DNA from: Tepidanaerobacter sp. EBM-38
Lineage (GTDB): Bacteria; Bacillota; Thermosediminibacteria; Thermosediminibacterales; Tepidanaerobacteraceae
DNA: 64,000 nucleotides
Direction: 5' to 3'
Assembly: GCA_001896545.1 (NCBI GenBank)
Contig: MPOT01000086.1
Location: 1-64,000, forward strand
Made by a program: the position numbers and the translations under genes
In this document: piece after piece, positions 47,311 through 55,444 of the stretch
Layout of the letters: each line of letters starts with the position of its first letter
Position numbering within the stretch: position 1 is the first letter of the stretch
Notes under the pieces: generated by a model
Seen by the model: only the letters and a program-made list of their open reading frames with translations
What the model was told of the DNA's origin: nothing
Database searches by the model: none

Positions 47311-48637
47311 GCTGTTCAGCAGCAAGAGTAGTTTTAGCAATCTCAAGCAATGCGGCTTTATTGTTCAATGATGGATTTTCTATAACCTTGTCCAAGAGAA
47401 TATTTAATATTTTACCGACTTGGGGTCCCGGAGAAATTCCCAATTCCGACATAATATCTTCGCCGGTTACCGCCAAGTCTTTTATTTGGTAATCACCACA
47501 TTGTTCATTTTTTATTATCTCAATATCCATAATTAATTTTTTTAATCCCGGCGAATACACCCTGTCAAAACCGCTTGCTATTTTATCTGCTACTCGCAAA
47601 TCTATCAGATTGTATATATTCTCCCATCCTACTTTCGATATAAGCCTTCTGGCATCAGCTAAAGATGAGTTTTCCGTGTAAAAAAACATATGGTTTTCAA
47701 TCAAAAGAACCACTTTTTTTATAGTCTTATTGTCAAACCTTAATCTTTGCAAAATTTCTCGTGCAGCAGCCGCCGATTCAATCTGATGTTTGGGAAACCT
47801 CAAACCTTCTTCGCAGTTTACAGCAGTTTCAGGTTTTGAAATATCGTGCAAAAGTGCTGCAAGTCTTAAAGGCAGTGTATTCCTGATAACCTTGCAGGCG
47901 ATAAGGTTGTGCTCTAATACATCCACAGGTTTATTGGAATGCATGACTCCCATACCGGCCATAAGCTCAGGTATTATATAATTCATAAGGTCTGTTATGA
48001 CAAGTGTTACTAACCCGTCAAAATTATAATCCGCCGTTAAAATTTTTGTAAGCTCATCGCGTATTCTTTCTTGAGATACGCCGGTAAGCTCCTTGGCATG
48101 AGATTTTAAAGCATACAATGTTGAAGCATCAATTGAAAATCCGAGCTGCGCCTGGAACCGAGCCGCCCTCATAGCTCTGAGAGGGTCCTCCCAAATTCTT
48201 CTTGTAGACCCGGTGCATTTAATTACGCCATTTTTTATATCTTTTATTCCGTCGAATGGGTCTATAAGTTCATCATCAATAGGGTCATAAGCAATAGAGT
48301 TTATTGTAAAATCACGCCTTGCAAGATCAGTATATATGCTTCCTCCAAAAACATAATCGGGCTTTCTTCCGGGGGCATCATTGCGGAAAGGAGTTATCTC
48401 GACCTTTAATCCATCAGCAATTACCAACATGGTGCCGAAATTTCCATAAGGCTTAGCATTTGGAAAAACTGACTTTATTTCATTGGGAAAAGCACTTGTG
48501 GCTATATCAAAATCAGAATTTTGACGGTTCATTATCAAGTCCCTTATTGTGCCGCCGACAACATAAGCTTCAAATCCTGATGCTCTAAGTTTATTACATA
48601 TTTTCTTTATGGCAGATGGCATGCTCATTTGAATCAT
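47303..48637 (-). CDS. cca: CCA tRNA nucleotidyltransferase
   Basis: A 444-residue class II nucleotidyltransferase that adds the 3' CCA end to tRNAs. GGTIRDL at residues 28-34, the catalytic D42/D44 in SDFDIAT, ARRDFTINSIAYD and the arginine-containing EDPLRAMRAARFQ are the class II motifs. An HD domain follows (LLHDISKP, residues about 250-257). Length and presence of the HD domain fit the Firmicutes form, and poly(A) polymerase I is unlikely. ATG 48637 lies behind a weak GGGG; ATG 48658 has no ribosome site. Confidence 0.92.
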   Translation of the reverse strand: MIQMSMPSAIKKICNKLRASGFEAYVVGGTIRDLIMNRQNSDFDIATSAFPNEIKSVFPNAKPYGNFGTMLVIADGLKVEITPFRNDAPGRKPDYVFGGSIYTDLARRDFTINSIAYDPIDDELIDPFDGIKDIKNGVIKCTGSTRRIWEDPLRAMRAARFQAQLGFSIDASTLYALKSHAKELTGVSQERIRDELTKILTADYNFDGLVTLVITDLMNYIIPELMAGMGVMHSNKPVDVLEHNLIACKVIRNTLPLRLAALLHDISKPETAVNCEEGLRFPKHQIESAAAAREILQRLRFDNKTIKKVVLLIENHMFFYTENSSLADARRLISKVGWENIYNLIDLRVADKIASGFDRVYSPGLKKLIMDIEIIKNEQCGDYQIKDLAVTGEDIMSELGISPGPQVGKILNILLDKVIENPSLNNKAALLEIAKTTLAAEQLT

Positions 48638-48764
48638 AATAAAAAACCCCGAATTCATAGTATTTAAATATATTATACACTAATATACTTGCTTAACAAA
48701 GCATGGCAGGGAACAAAATATAAAAACAAAATTGTTTACATAGAACTTATATTTTTTTAACCTA

Positions 48765-48793
48765 TTGACACCACCATATATATAATATATACT
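48765..48793 (+). promoter_or_regulatory. promoter of the GntR-ABC operon
   Basis: TTGACA (48765-48770), a 17-base spacer and TATACT (48788-48793): a near-consensus promoter. Confidence 0.75.
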
Positions 48794-48794
48794 G

Positions 48795-48813
48795 TGTATA
48801 TACGATATATACA
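48795..48813. promoter_or_regulatory. GntR operator
   Basis: TGTATATA, CGA, TATATACA: a perfect 8-bp inverted repeat just after the -10, overlapping the likely transcription start. This is the form of YtrA-family operators, so the GntR protein probably represses its own operon. Confidence 0.7.
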
Positions 48814-48827
48814 GATTAGGAGGCACT

Positions 48828-49214
48828 ATGTTTATACCAATTTCTAATAATAATCCGAGGCCTCTTTATGAGCAAATCTCTGAGGGAATAAAAACTAAAA
48901 TATTAAGGGGCGAGCTTATGCCGGGAGATGCCCTTCCGTCTATAAGACAGTTGGCTCAAGATTTAAAAACCAGCGTTATTACGACAAAGCGCGCTTATTT
49001 TGAGCTGGAGCAGCAAAAGCTTATTGTTATGCGCCCTGGTAAAGGCAGTTTTGTAGCGGATTATGATGTGGACGAAATTACATCTTTGAGTTTGCGCAAA
49101 ATTCAACAACAAATGAGAGAGATAGTTGATGAGGCCAAAAGAACCGGAGTTTTACGTGAAGATCTTGAAAACATTTTTTATAAAATCTTGGAGGAGGAAT
49201 ATTGTGGAAGATAA
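48828..49214 (+). CDS. GntR-family repressor, YtrA subfamily
   Basis: A 128-residue regulator with only a winged-helix domain (NPRPLYEQISEGIKTKILRGELMPGDALPSIRQLA at residues 6-40) and a short C-terminal dimer segment of the YtrA type. There is no FCD or aminotransferase domain. Such repressors control their adjacent ABC operon, often in response to cell-wall antibiotics; the inducer here is unknown. Starts at ATG behind TTAGGAGGC. It overlaps the ABC ATPase start by 11 bases. Confidence 0.88.
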   Translation: MFIPISNNNPRPLYEQISEGIKTKILRGELMPGDALPSIRQLAQDLKTSVITTKRAYFELEQQKLIVMRPGKGSFVADYDVDEITSLSLRKIQQQMREIVDEAKRTGVLREDLENIFYKILEEEYCGR

Positions 49215-50073
49215 TATTTTGGAGATAATAAACCTAAATAAAAATTATGATAAATTTAAGCTATGTGATATAAATATCACGCTGCCGCGAGGCTATATAA
49301 TGGGATTTGTAGGTGCGAACGGTGCAGGAAAGACTACCACAATAAAACTTATCATGAATATGATTCGAAGGGATTCCGGTAAAATAAATGTAATTGGTAA
49401 AGACAATATAAAATATGAAATACCCATAAAAAATAAAACAGGATATGTAGGCGAACAACCGGTTTTTTATGATGATTTGACGGTGGGATGGACAGCGAAT
49501 TTTGCAGGGAAATTTTATTCGGATTGGGATGGGGCAGCTTTTAATGAATTATTGACAAGATTTGGTGTAGATAAAACAAAAAAAATAAAACAGCTTTCAA
49601 AGGGAATGAGGATGAAAACGGCATTAGCCATTGCACTTTCCCACCGGCCTGAGTTTCTTATACTGGATGAACCGACTTCGGGGCTTGACCCTGTTATAAG
49701 AGATGAGTTGCTTGATATATTGATGGAGTTCATTCAAGATGAAAGGCATGGAGTATTTTTTTCATCACATATTACCTCGGATATAGAAAAAATAGCAGAC
49801 TATGTAACACTTATCGACAATGGCAAGATAATCTTTTCGGAAGAAAAAGATAAAATCTTAAACGACTGGAAGTTGGTCAAAGGTGATATCAATAAATCAG
49901 ATGATTATAGAGATGACCTGGTAGGTCTAAAAGTATCAAAGACAGGTTTTAGCGGTATCGTGAAAGACATAGATGCTTTTAAAGCTTGTCATGATATGTC
50001 TTTGCTTACTATAGATAAAATAAGTCTTGATGATGTACTACTGCATCTTGCAAAAAAGGAGAATCAAAAATGA
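49204..50073 (+). CDS. ABC transporter ATP-binding protein (YtrB-like)
   Basis: A 289-residue ABC ATPase. Walker A is GANGAGKTT, the signature LSKGMRMKTALAIALS and Walker B FLILDEPTSGLDP. It resembles the ATPases of BcrA/YtrB export systems, with a C-terminal extension. The GTG start, from the GGAGGAGG site, is preferred over an in-frame ATG at 49126 inside the repressor gene. The permease start overlaps its last 4 bases. Confidence 0.9.
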   Translation: MEDNILEIINLNKNYDKFKLCDINITLPRGYIMGFVGANGAGKTTTIKLIMNMIRRDSGKINVIGKDNIKYEIPIKNKTGYVGEQPVFYDDLTVGWTANFAGKFYSDWDGAAFNELLTRFGVDKTKKIKQLSKGMRMKTALAIALSHRPEFLILDEPTSGLDPVIRDELLDILMEFIQDERHGVFFSSHITSDIEKIADYVTLIDNGKIIFSEEKDKILNDWKLVKGDINKSDDYRDDLVGLKVSKTGFSGIVKDIDAFKACHDMSLLTIDKISLDDVLLHLAKKENQK

Positions 50074-50732
50074 GACATCTAGTTATAAAAGATCTTTATG
50101 TAAATAGGAAGTATATGTCATTTGTTTTGCTATTCTTGGCAGCTATATTGGTTTTAAAGGGAAGCTCAGCTCCAATGGTATTATTTGGAGTGGGTATAAC
50201 TTCATATGGTGTGCTTATAAGAAGCTGCTACTATGATGATAAAGATAGGGGTGACATATTCTTAAGGACACTGCCGATAAAAGCATCCACCATTGTTTTA
50301 AGTAAATACATTTTGGGTATCTCGGTATTATTTATAGTAGTAGCAATTTGCCTATTGTTTGCCATCTTGAGCGGACAAAACTTGGATATCTATTTTGCAA
50401 GTTTTGCCTTCTCGATTTTAGCTATAAGTATTGTCTACGCCATTTACCTGCCGATATTTTTTAAGTACGGTTATGTAAAAGCTGCAACCTCTCAATCAGT
50501 ATTGTTTATTATAATTATGGGAGCTTCTTTCGGCTTTAAAGAATTAATAAATATTACAAATTTCCCAGTGCCGGTTAACCAATTGCATCGGTTTCTAACT
50601 CCTCTAATCAACTTTATCAATGAGATTTCAAGGAGCAATATAATATTATTGCTGACACTTTCTGCAGTATCACTTGTTATACTTGCAGTATCAGCAAAAC
50701 TTTCTATAAAATTTTATGATGCGGGAAAATAA
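50070..50732 (+). CDS. ABC-2 type permease
   Basis: A 220-residue membrane protein with six predicted helices (residues about 18-215) and a short cytoplasmic loop with a charged CYYDDKDRGD segment. It pairs with the preceding ATPase. Together with the repressor it forms a three-gene operon of the YtrA-YtrB kind, but the later ytr genes are missing. Substrate is unknown; a peptide antibiotic or lipid is plausible by analogy. Confidence 0.82.
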   Translation: MRHLVIKDLYVNRKYMSFVLLFLAAILVLKGSSAPMVLFGVGITSYGVLIRSCYYDDKDRGDIFLRTLPIKASTIVLSKYILGISVLFIVVAICLLFAILSGQNLDIYFASFAFSILAISIVYAIYLPIFFKYGYVKAATSQSVLFIIIMGASFGFKELINITNFPVPVNQLHRFLTPLINFINEISRSNIILLLTLSAVSLVILAVSAKLSIKFYDAGK

Positions 50733-50838
50733 AAGGGCCATCACTTTACAGCTCATAACTTTTTAAAAGTCCTCATCGCAATTACTGCCTCATATGTTAT
50801 AATAAACCAAGAGGTAAATTGTAAGGAGGTCGTGCATA

Positions 50839-51522
50839 ATGATATTCTCATTGCTCATGTTTTTAATCATAGCTATGCTTTTCCCGTATTTGTTTATACC
50901 TATATTGATTTTTCTGGGTATAGGTTTTTTGTTTTTACTACCATATGTTGTTGTATTCAATTCCTTTTACAATATAATTACCATACCATGGCAGATCATA
51001 AAGATTGCTTCAGACCGTAGAATTAGAAAAAATCACAGCCTAGAGCACGCCACTATAAATGTGCTGGAGCAAAGATACGGAAGACCTCTGCAGGCAGGGG
51101 GGTTAGCATATTCTAACGGATTTTCGCTTTCAGGTCCGGACCTTCCGCCAATTTACGAAGTTATGAGTGCAGTTAAGGAAGCACAATTTCGCATGATAAA
51201 CGGCGAAAAGGAATTGGCCATTCATCCCAGATGCGGGACTTCTATTGCGGCAGCAAACTTCCTATTTTCCCTGGTTTTTATAATCGTGCTTTTTTCTTCA
51301 CATCATTTATCCTTATTAAATGTAATACTTGCATTTTTGCTTGCTAATCTTTTGGCAAAACCCTTTGGGCGAGTTCTTCAAAAGTTTTTTACGACATATC
51401 CCGAAGTAGAAGATGTGGTTATACAGGATATCTATGTCCAAGCACAACATGATATGATTCCTTTTTTGACAATAATAAATCCAAATCGCTCTTACTTTAT
51501 TAAAACATATCAGCTTAAATAA
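50839..51522 (+). CDS. DUF6391-like membrane protein
   Basis: A 227-residue protein with two N-terminal hydrophobic helices, NHSLEHATINVLEQRYGRP (a His-containing motif) and HPRCGTSIAAANFLFSLVF, another helix, and a C-terminal soluble tail. I recognise the overall pattern of the DUF6391 family; function is unknown. Starts at ATG behind AAGGAGGTCG. TATAAT at 50798-50803 may be its -10 but I find no matching -35. Confidence 0.7.
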   Translation: MIFSLLMFLIIAMLFPYLFIPILIFLGIGFLFLLPYVVVFNSFYNIITIPWQIIKIASDRRIRKNHSLEHATINVLEQRYGRPLQAGGLAYSNGFSLSGPDLPPIYEVMSAVKEAQFRMINGEKELAIHPRCGTSIAAANFLFSLVFIIVLFSSHHLSLLNVILAFLLANLLAKPFGRVLQKFFTTYPEVEDVVIQDIYVQAQHDMIPFLTIINPNRSYFIKTYQLK

Positions 51523-51610
51523 GATTAATTAATAAGCGACAAGAATCAAAATAAGGACAAATGATATTATTTCTATCAAAGCAATTTTTATATCAGGATT
51601 AATCAACCCG

Positions 51611-51639
51611 TTGTATAATATGCCGTAAAATGATAAAAT
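51611..51639 (+). promoter_or_regulatory. promoter of gatCAB
   Basis: TTGTAT (51611-51616), a 17-base spacer and TAAAAT (51634-51639), 42 bases before the gatC start. Confidence 0.45.
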
Positions 51640-51681
51640 TAAGAAATGTTAGTGGCCGAAATAAATAAGAGAGGTGAAAAC

Positions 51682-51972
51682 ATGATTATGGATAAAGATA
51701 CAGTTGAACGTATGGCCGATATAGCTCACATGTATATCTCTGAGGAGGAAAAAAACAGAATTTCAAAAGAGCTAAGTTTCCTATTAGAATGTTTTGATAA
51801 ACTGAATCAAGTTGATACTGAAGGGGTTATGCCCACAATTCATCCAATAACGGATAGAAATATTCTCAGAGAAGATGTGGTTTGGGAGAGCCTTCCTATA
51901 GAAGAAGTCTTAAAGAATTCTCCTGATAAGGACAACAGATTTTTTAGAGTGCCCAGGATAATCGAAGAATGA
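51682..51972 (+). CDS. gatC: Asp/Glu-tRNA amidotransferase subunit C
   Basis: A 96-residue GatC, a small chaperone-like subunit that bridges GatA and GatB. VERMADIAHMYISEEEKNRISKELSFLLECFDKLNQVDTEGV is the standard N-terminal helical part, ending in the DKDNRFFRVPRII tail. ATG 51682 follows GAGAGGTGA; an in-frame ATG at 51646 has no ribosome site. It is the first of the gatCAB unit. Confidence 0.93.
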   Translation: MIMDKDTVERMADIAHMYISEEEKNRISKELSFLLECFDKLNQVDTEGVMPTIHPITDRNILREDVVWESLPIEEVLKNSPDKDNRFFRVPRIIEE

Positions 51973-51994
51973 GAGATTTATGATTGGAGGCAGT

Positions 51995-53473
51995 ATGTTG
52001 AAACTTCATGAACTTACGATTAATAAAGCAAATGAACTTTTAAAGAAAAAGGAAATAAAGTCTGAAGAACTGACGAGTGCCCTTTTCAATAGGATAGATA
52101 GCTTTGATGGCAAAATCAAAGCTTATGTCACACTTGATAAGGATAGAGCCCTTGAAGCAGCCAGGTTGGCAGATAAGAAAGCCGATTTTACGCAGCCTCT
52201 AACCGGAATTCCAATGGCCGTAAAGGATAATATCTGCACAAAAGATTTAAAGACTACCTGCTGTTCAAAAATGTTAGAGAATTTTGTGCCACCTTATGAT
52301 GCAACAGTAATATCAAAATTAAAAGATACAAATGCTGTAATTTTGGGAAAGACCAATATGGATGAGTTTGCAATGGGTTCTTCTACTGAAAGCTCATTTT
52401 TCCAAGTGACTAAAAATCCATGGAATCTTGAATGCGTACCCGGAGGCTCCTCCGGAGGTTCGGCCGCTGCTGTGGCTGCCGATGAATCCCTGTATGCCCT
52501 TGGTTCTGATACGGGCGGTTCAATAAGGCAACCTGCCGCTTATTGTGGTGTAGTAGGCTTAAAGCCCACATATGGAAGGGTTTCCAGATTCGGAGTAGCA
52601 GCACTTGCTTCAACCATGGATGCAATAGGCCCCATTACAAAGGATGTCACAGATTGTGCCATTGTGCTTTCTGCTATTGCAGGCATTGATAGCTTTGATC
52701 CGACATCGTCGGATATACCGTTAAGCGACTATCTTAAATGTTTACATGATGAGTTAAATGGCATAAAGATAGGCATACCTAAAGAATTTTTAGATAATGA
52801 TGTAATTGATAAAGATGTAAAGGATGCCTTTTTAAATGCAGCTAAGATTTATGAAAATCTCGGTTGTATTTGCGAAGAAATAAGTCTTGCAAATGCCGAA
52901 TATGCACTATGGGCGTACCACATTACCGTTGCGGCCGAGTCAAGCTCTGAATTAGGCCAGTATGATGGTATTAGGTATGGACACCGCGCTACAAAATATG
53001 AGGATTTAAAAGACCTTTACAAAAAAAGTCGAGGCGAGGGCTTTGGCACTGAAGTTAAGCGACGTATCATATTGGGTACATATTTGTCAGATGCGCAAAA
53101 CTATGACAAATATTATCTAAAGGCTCAAAAAATCAGGACACTCATAAAAAAAGATTTTGAAAATGCTTTTAATAAATATGATCTTTTAATAACGCCTACG
53201 GTTCCCACCACAGCCTTTAAAATTGGAGAAAAAATCGATGACCCGCTGAAAATGTACATGAACGATTTATATACAACCCCTGTGAACCTTGCAGGCCTTC
53301 CTGCCATATCTATTCCCTGTGGTTTTTCAGATGGCTTGCCCATTGGTCTTCAGATTATAGGTAAAGCATTTGACGAGGCATCAATTTTACGCGCTGCATA
53401 TGCTTTTGAGCAGAATACAAACTACCACGAAAAGCGGATAAAATGGGAGGAGGGTTTTAGTGATGAATTATGA
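51995..53473 (+). CDS. gatA: Asp/Glu-tRNA amidotransferase subunit A
   Basis: A 492-residue amidase-signature enzyme. The catalytic triad is Lys77 (AVKDNIC), cis-Ser152 (GGSSGGS) and Ser176 (DTGGSIRQP). It hydrolyses glutamine and delivers ammonia to the GatB active site, converting Glu-tRNA(Gln) and Asp-tRNA(Asn). ATG 51995 lies 4 bases past GGAGG. The gatB start overlaps its end. Confidence 0.96.
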   Translation: MLKLHELTINKANELLKKKEIKSEELTSALFNRIDSFDGKIKAYVTLDKDRALEAARLADKKADFTQPLTGIPMAVKDNICTKDLKTTCCSKMLENFVPPYDATVISKLKDTNAVILGKTNMDEFAMGSSTESSFFQVTKNPWNLECVPGGSSGGSAAAVAADESLYALGSDTGGSIRQPAAYCGVVGLKPTYGRVSRFGVAALASTMDAIGPITKDVTDCAIVLSAIAGIDSFDPTSSDIPLSDYLKCLHDELNGIKIGIPKEFLDNDVIDKDVKDAFLNAAKIYENLGCICEEISLANAEYALWAYHITVAAESSSELGQYDGIRYGHRATKYEDLKDLYKKSRGEGFGTEVKRRIILGTYLSDAQNYDKYYLKAQKIRTLIKKDFENAFNKYDLLITPTVPTTAFKIGEKIDDPLKMYMNDLYTTPVNLAGLPAISIPCGFSDGLPIGLQIIGKAFDEASILRAAYAFEQNTNYHEKRIKWEEGFSDEL

Positions 53474-54881
53474 GACTATTATAGGTCTTGAAGTACATGT
53501 AGAGCTTTTAACAAAAACAAAAATATTTTGCGGCTGCAGTACCGAATTTGGCAAAGAACCGAACAGCCACTGCTGTCCGATTTGTCTCGGGATGCCGGGG
53601 GCCCTTCCACTTATGAACAGGAGTGTTGTAGAATATGCTGCTAAAGCCGGATTGGCTCTTAACTGTGATATAGCCGAGCTTTCCAGATTTGACCGGAAAA
53701 ACTATTTTTATCCAGACCTTCCTAAAGCATATCAAATATCTCAATATTATATTCCGCTGGCAAGAAATGGATATATAGAGATTGAGCCTAATGGTCAAAA
53801 AAAGCGTATAGGTATAAGAATCATGCATATGGAAGAGGATGCCGGCAAATTAATCCATGAAGAGGGGAGCGCCTATTCCCTTGTGGATTTGGACAGGGCA
53901 GGTGTGCCGCTTGTTGAAATAGTATCAGAGCCTGATATGCGGTCAGCAGAAGAAGCATGGCTTTACTTAAATAACCTGAAAACAATACTTTCATATATTG
54001 AAGTGTCTGACTGCAAAATGGAAGAAGGCTCCTTAAGATGTGATATAAATATTTCTCTTAGACCGGAGGGCTCCAAAGAATTCGGAACAAAAGTCGAAAT
54101 TAAGAACCTGGGTTCTTTCAGAGCCGTAAGACGTGCGATAGAATATGAAGAAAAGCGTCAAAAAGAAATTCTTGAAAGTGGTGGAAGCATTACTCAGGAA
54201 ACCCGCCGCTGGGATGAGGCACAAGGTTTTACTACTTTTATGAGAGGAAAAGTGGAGAATCGATATTCGCCTGAACCTAACATGGCACCTATTATCATAA
54301 AAGATGACTGGAAAGAGGAGATACGCAGCAAAATTCCCGAACTGCCCAATGCACGAAAGGCAAGGTTTATGCAGGAATACAGCCTCCCGGAATATGATGC
54401 CTCAGTTATTACCGCATCTAAAATTCTTGCAGATTTTTATGAGGAATGTGTAAAATATTATCATGATCCAAAGGTAGTCAGCAATTGGGTTATGGTAGAA
54501 TTAATGAGTATATTGAATGAAACAGGGCAGGGCATCAAAAATTTGAAATTTACTCCGAAGCAATTATCAGATATGCTTGTGATGATTGACAAAGGCACTA
54601 TCAGTGGGAAAATAGCAAAAGATGTCTTTAGGGATATGTTTGAAACAGGGAAATCCCCTGAGGATATAGTAAAAGAAAAAGGTCTTATTCAGATTTCGGA
54701 CGAAGCTGAGCTTGAAAGTATAGCACAAAAGGTTATAGACAATAACCCTAAATCAGTTCAGGATTATAAAAACGGCAAGAAAAAAGCACTGGGCTTTCTT
54801 GTGGGTCAAATAATGAAGGAGACAAAAGGTAAAGCAAACCCACAGATGGTAAATACCATATTAATTCGATTATTGGATTGA
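53463..54881 (+). CDS. gatB: Asp/Glu-tRNA amidotransferase subunit B
   Basis: A 472-residue GatB with the catalytic core (YETIIGLEVHVELLTKTKIFCGCSTEFG, zinc cysteines at CGCS and CCPICLGMPG), the ATP-phosphate-binding segments, and a C-terminal helical/Yqey domain (about 320-472) for tRNA. It activates the misacylated glutamate or aspartate. ATG 53463 overlaps gatA by 11 bases; GTG 53460 is possible. It ends at a 48-base palindrome. Confidence 0.95.
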   Translation: MNYETIIGLEVHVELLTKTKIFCGCSTEFGKEPNSHCCPICLGMPGALPLMNRSVVEYAAKAGLALNCDIAELSRFDRKNYFYPDLPKAYQISQYYIPLARNGYIEIEPNGQKKRIGIRIMHMEEDAGKLIHEEGSAYSLVDLDRAGVPLVEIVSEPDMRSAEEAWLYLNNLKTILSYIEVSDCKMEEGSLRCDINISLRPEGSKEFGTKVEIKNLGSFRAVRRAIEYEEKRQKEILESGGSITQETRRWDEAQGFTTFMRGKVENRYSPEPNMAPIIIKDDWKEEIRSKIPELPNARKARFMQEYSLPEYDASVITASKILADFYEECVKYYHDPKVVSNWVMVELMSILNETGQGIKNLKFTPKQLSDMLVMIDKGTISGKIAKDVFRDMFETGKSPEDIVKEKGLIQISDEAELESIAQKVIDNNPKSVQDYKNGKKKALGFLVGQIMKETKGKANPQMVNTILIRLLD

Positions 54882-54893
54882 AAAATATTTTGT

Positions 54894-54941
54894 AAAATTG
54901 TTTATAGAGGCTGTTTTAAAACAGCCTCTATAAACAATTTT
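54894..54941. repeat. perfect 48-base palindrome after gatB
   Basis: Two 24-base arms meet without spacer (54894-54917 and 54918-54941), the central portion reading GCTGTTTTAAAACAGC. It could form a hairpin with a 4-base loop, or a cruciform. There is no T run after it, so termination depends on the TTTT within the arm. Confidence 0.8.
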
Positions 54942-55444
54942 GGTTGTAATGCCAAGATTCTTTTTTCTAAATTCAAGGTCAATATAAAGCACCTAATATT
55001 ATAATCAAGAACAGTATATCGATATCTCTAGTTTAAAATTAACTTTAAAGTAAGTAATTGATGTTTTATATTGATAATTAGAATTAACACTATGTTAAAA
55101 ACTGATATAGTAAATATGAAGGATTTTTTGATTAGTTATCGAATAATTAAATAGTAATATGGCAATATCATAGTTTTAGAAACTCGTTCAAAGCAGTATA
55201 ACTTGCATGCTATATTATATTTATAATGTAGATTATTCCTGTTAATATTTGAAAGGTCATTATCCTCTGATAGATTAATTAGTAAAACAAAAACTATCCG
55301 AGGAATAATTATGACCTTATACAATATAACATAAATGAGCAAATTTGAAGGGGGGAATTTTCTACAAAATATAGAAGATTTATTGGGGGATTTAGCAAGT
55401 TGATGAAAAGGTTAAATATTCTAATTTTATTAGGAGGGGATTTA
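54942..55444. other. intergenic region before the peptide transporter
   Basis: About 500 bases, very AT-rich. It contains an imperfect inverted repeat at 55253-55273 and 55294-55318 (AAGGTCAT...TCCTCTGATAG against CTATCCGAGGA...ATGACCTT). Many stops in all frames; I see no gene and no clear promoter for the transporter. Confidence 0.55.

Noticed and set aside
49126..49203. Extended N-terminus of the ABC ATPase inside the GntR gene
   Set aside because: ABC ATPases start near the GTG at 49204, which has a strong GGAGGAGG site.
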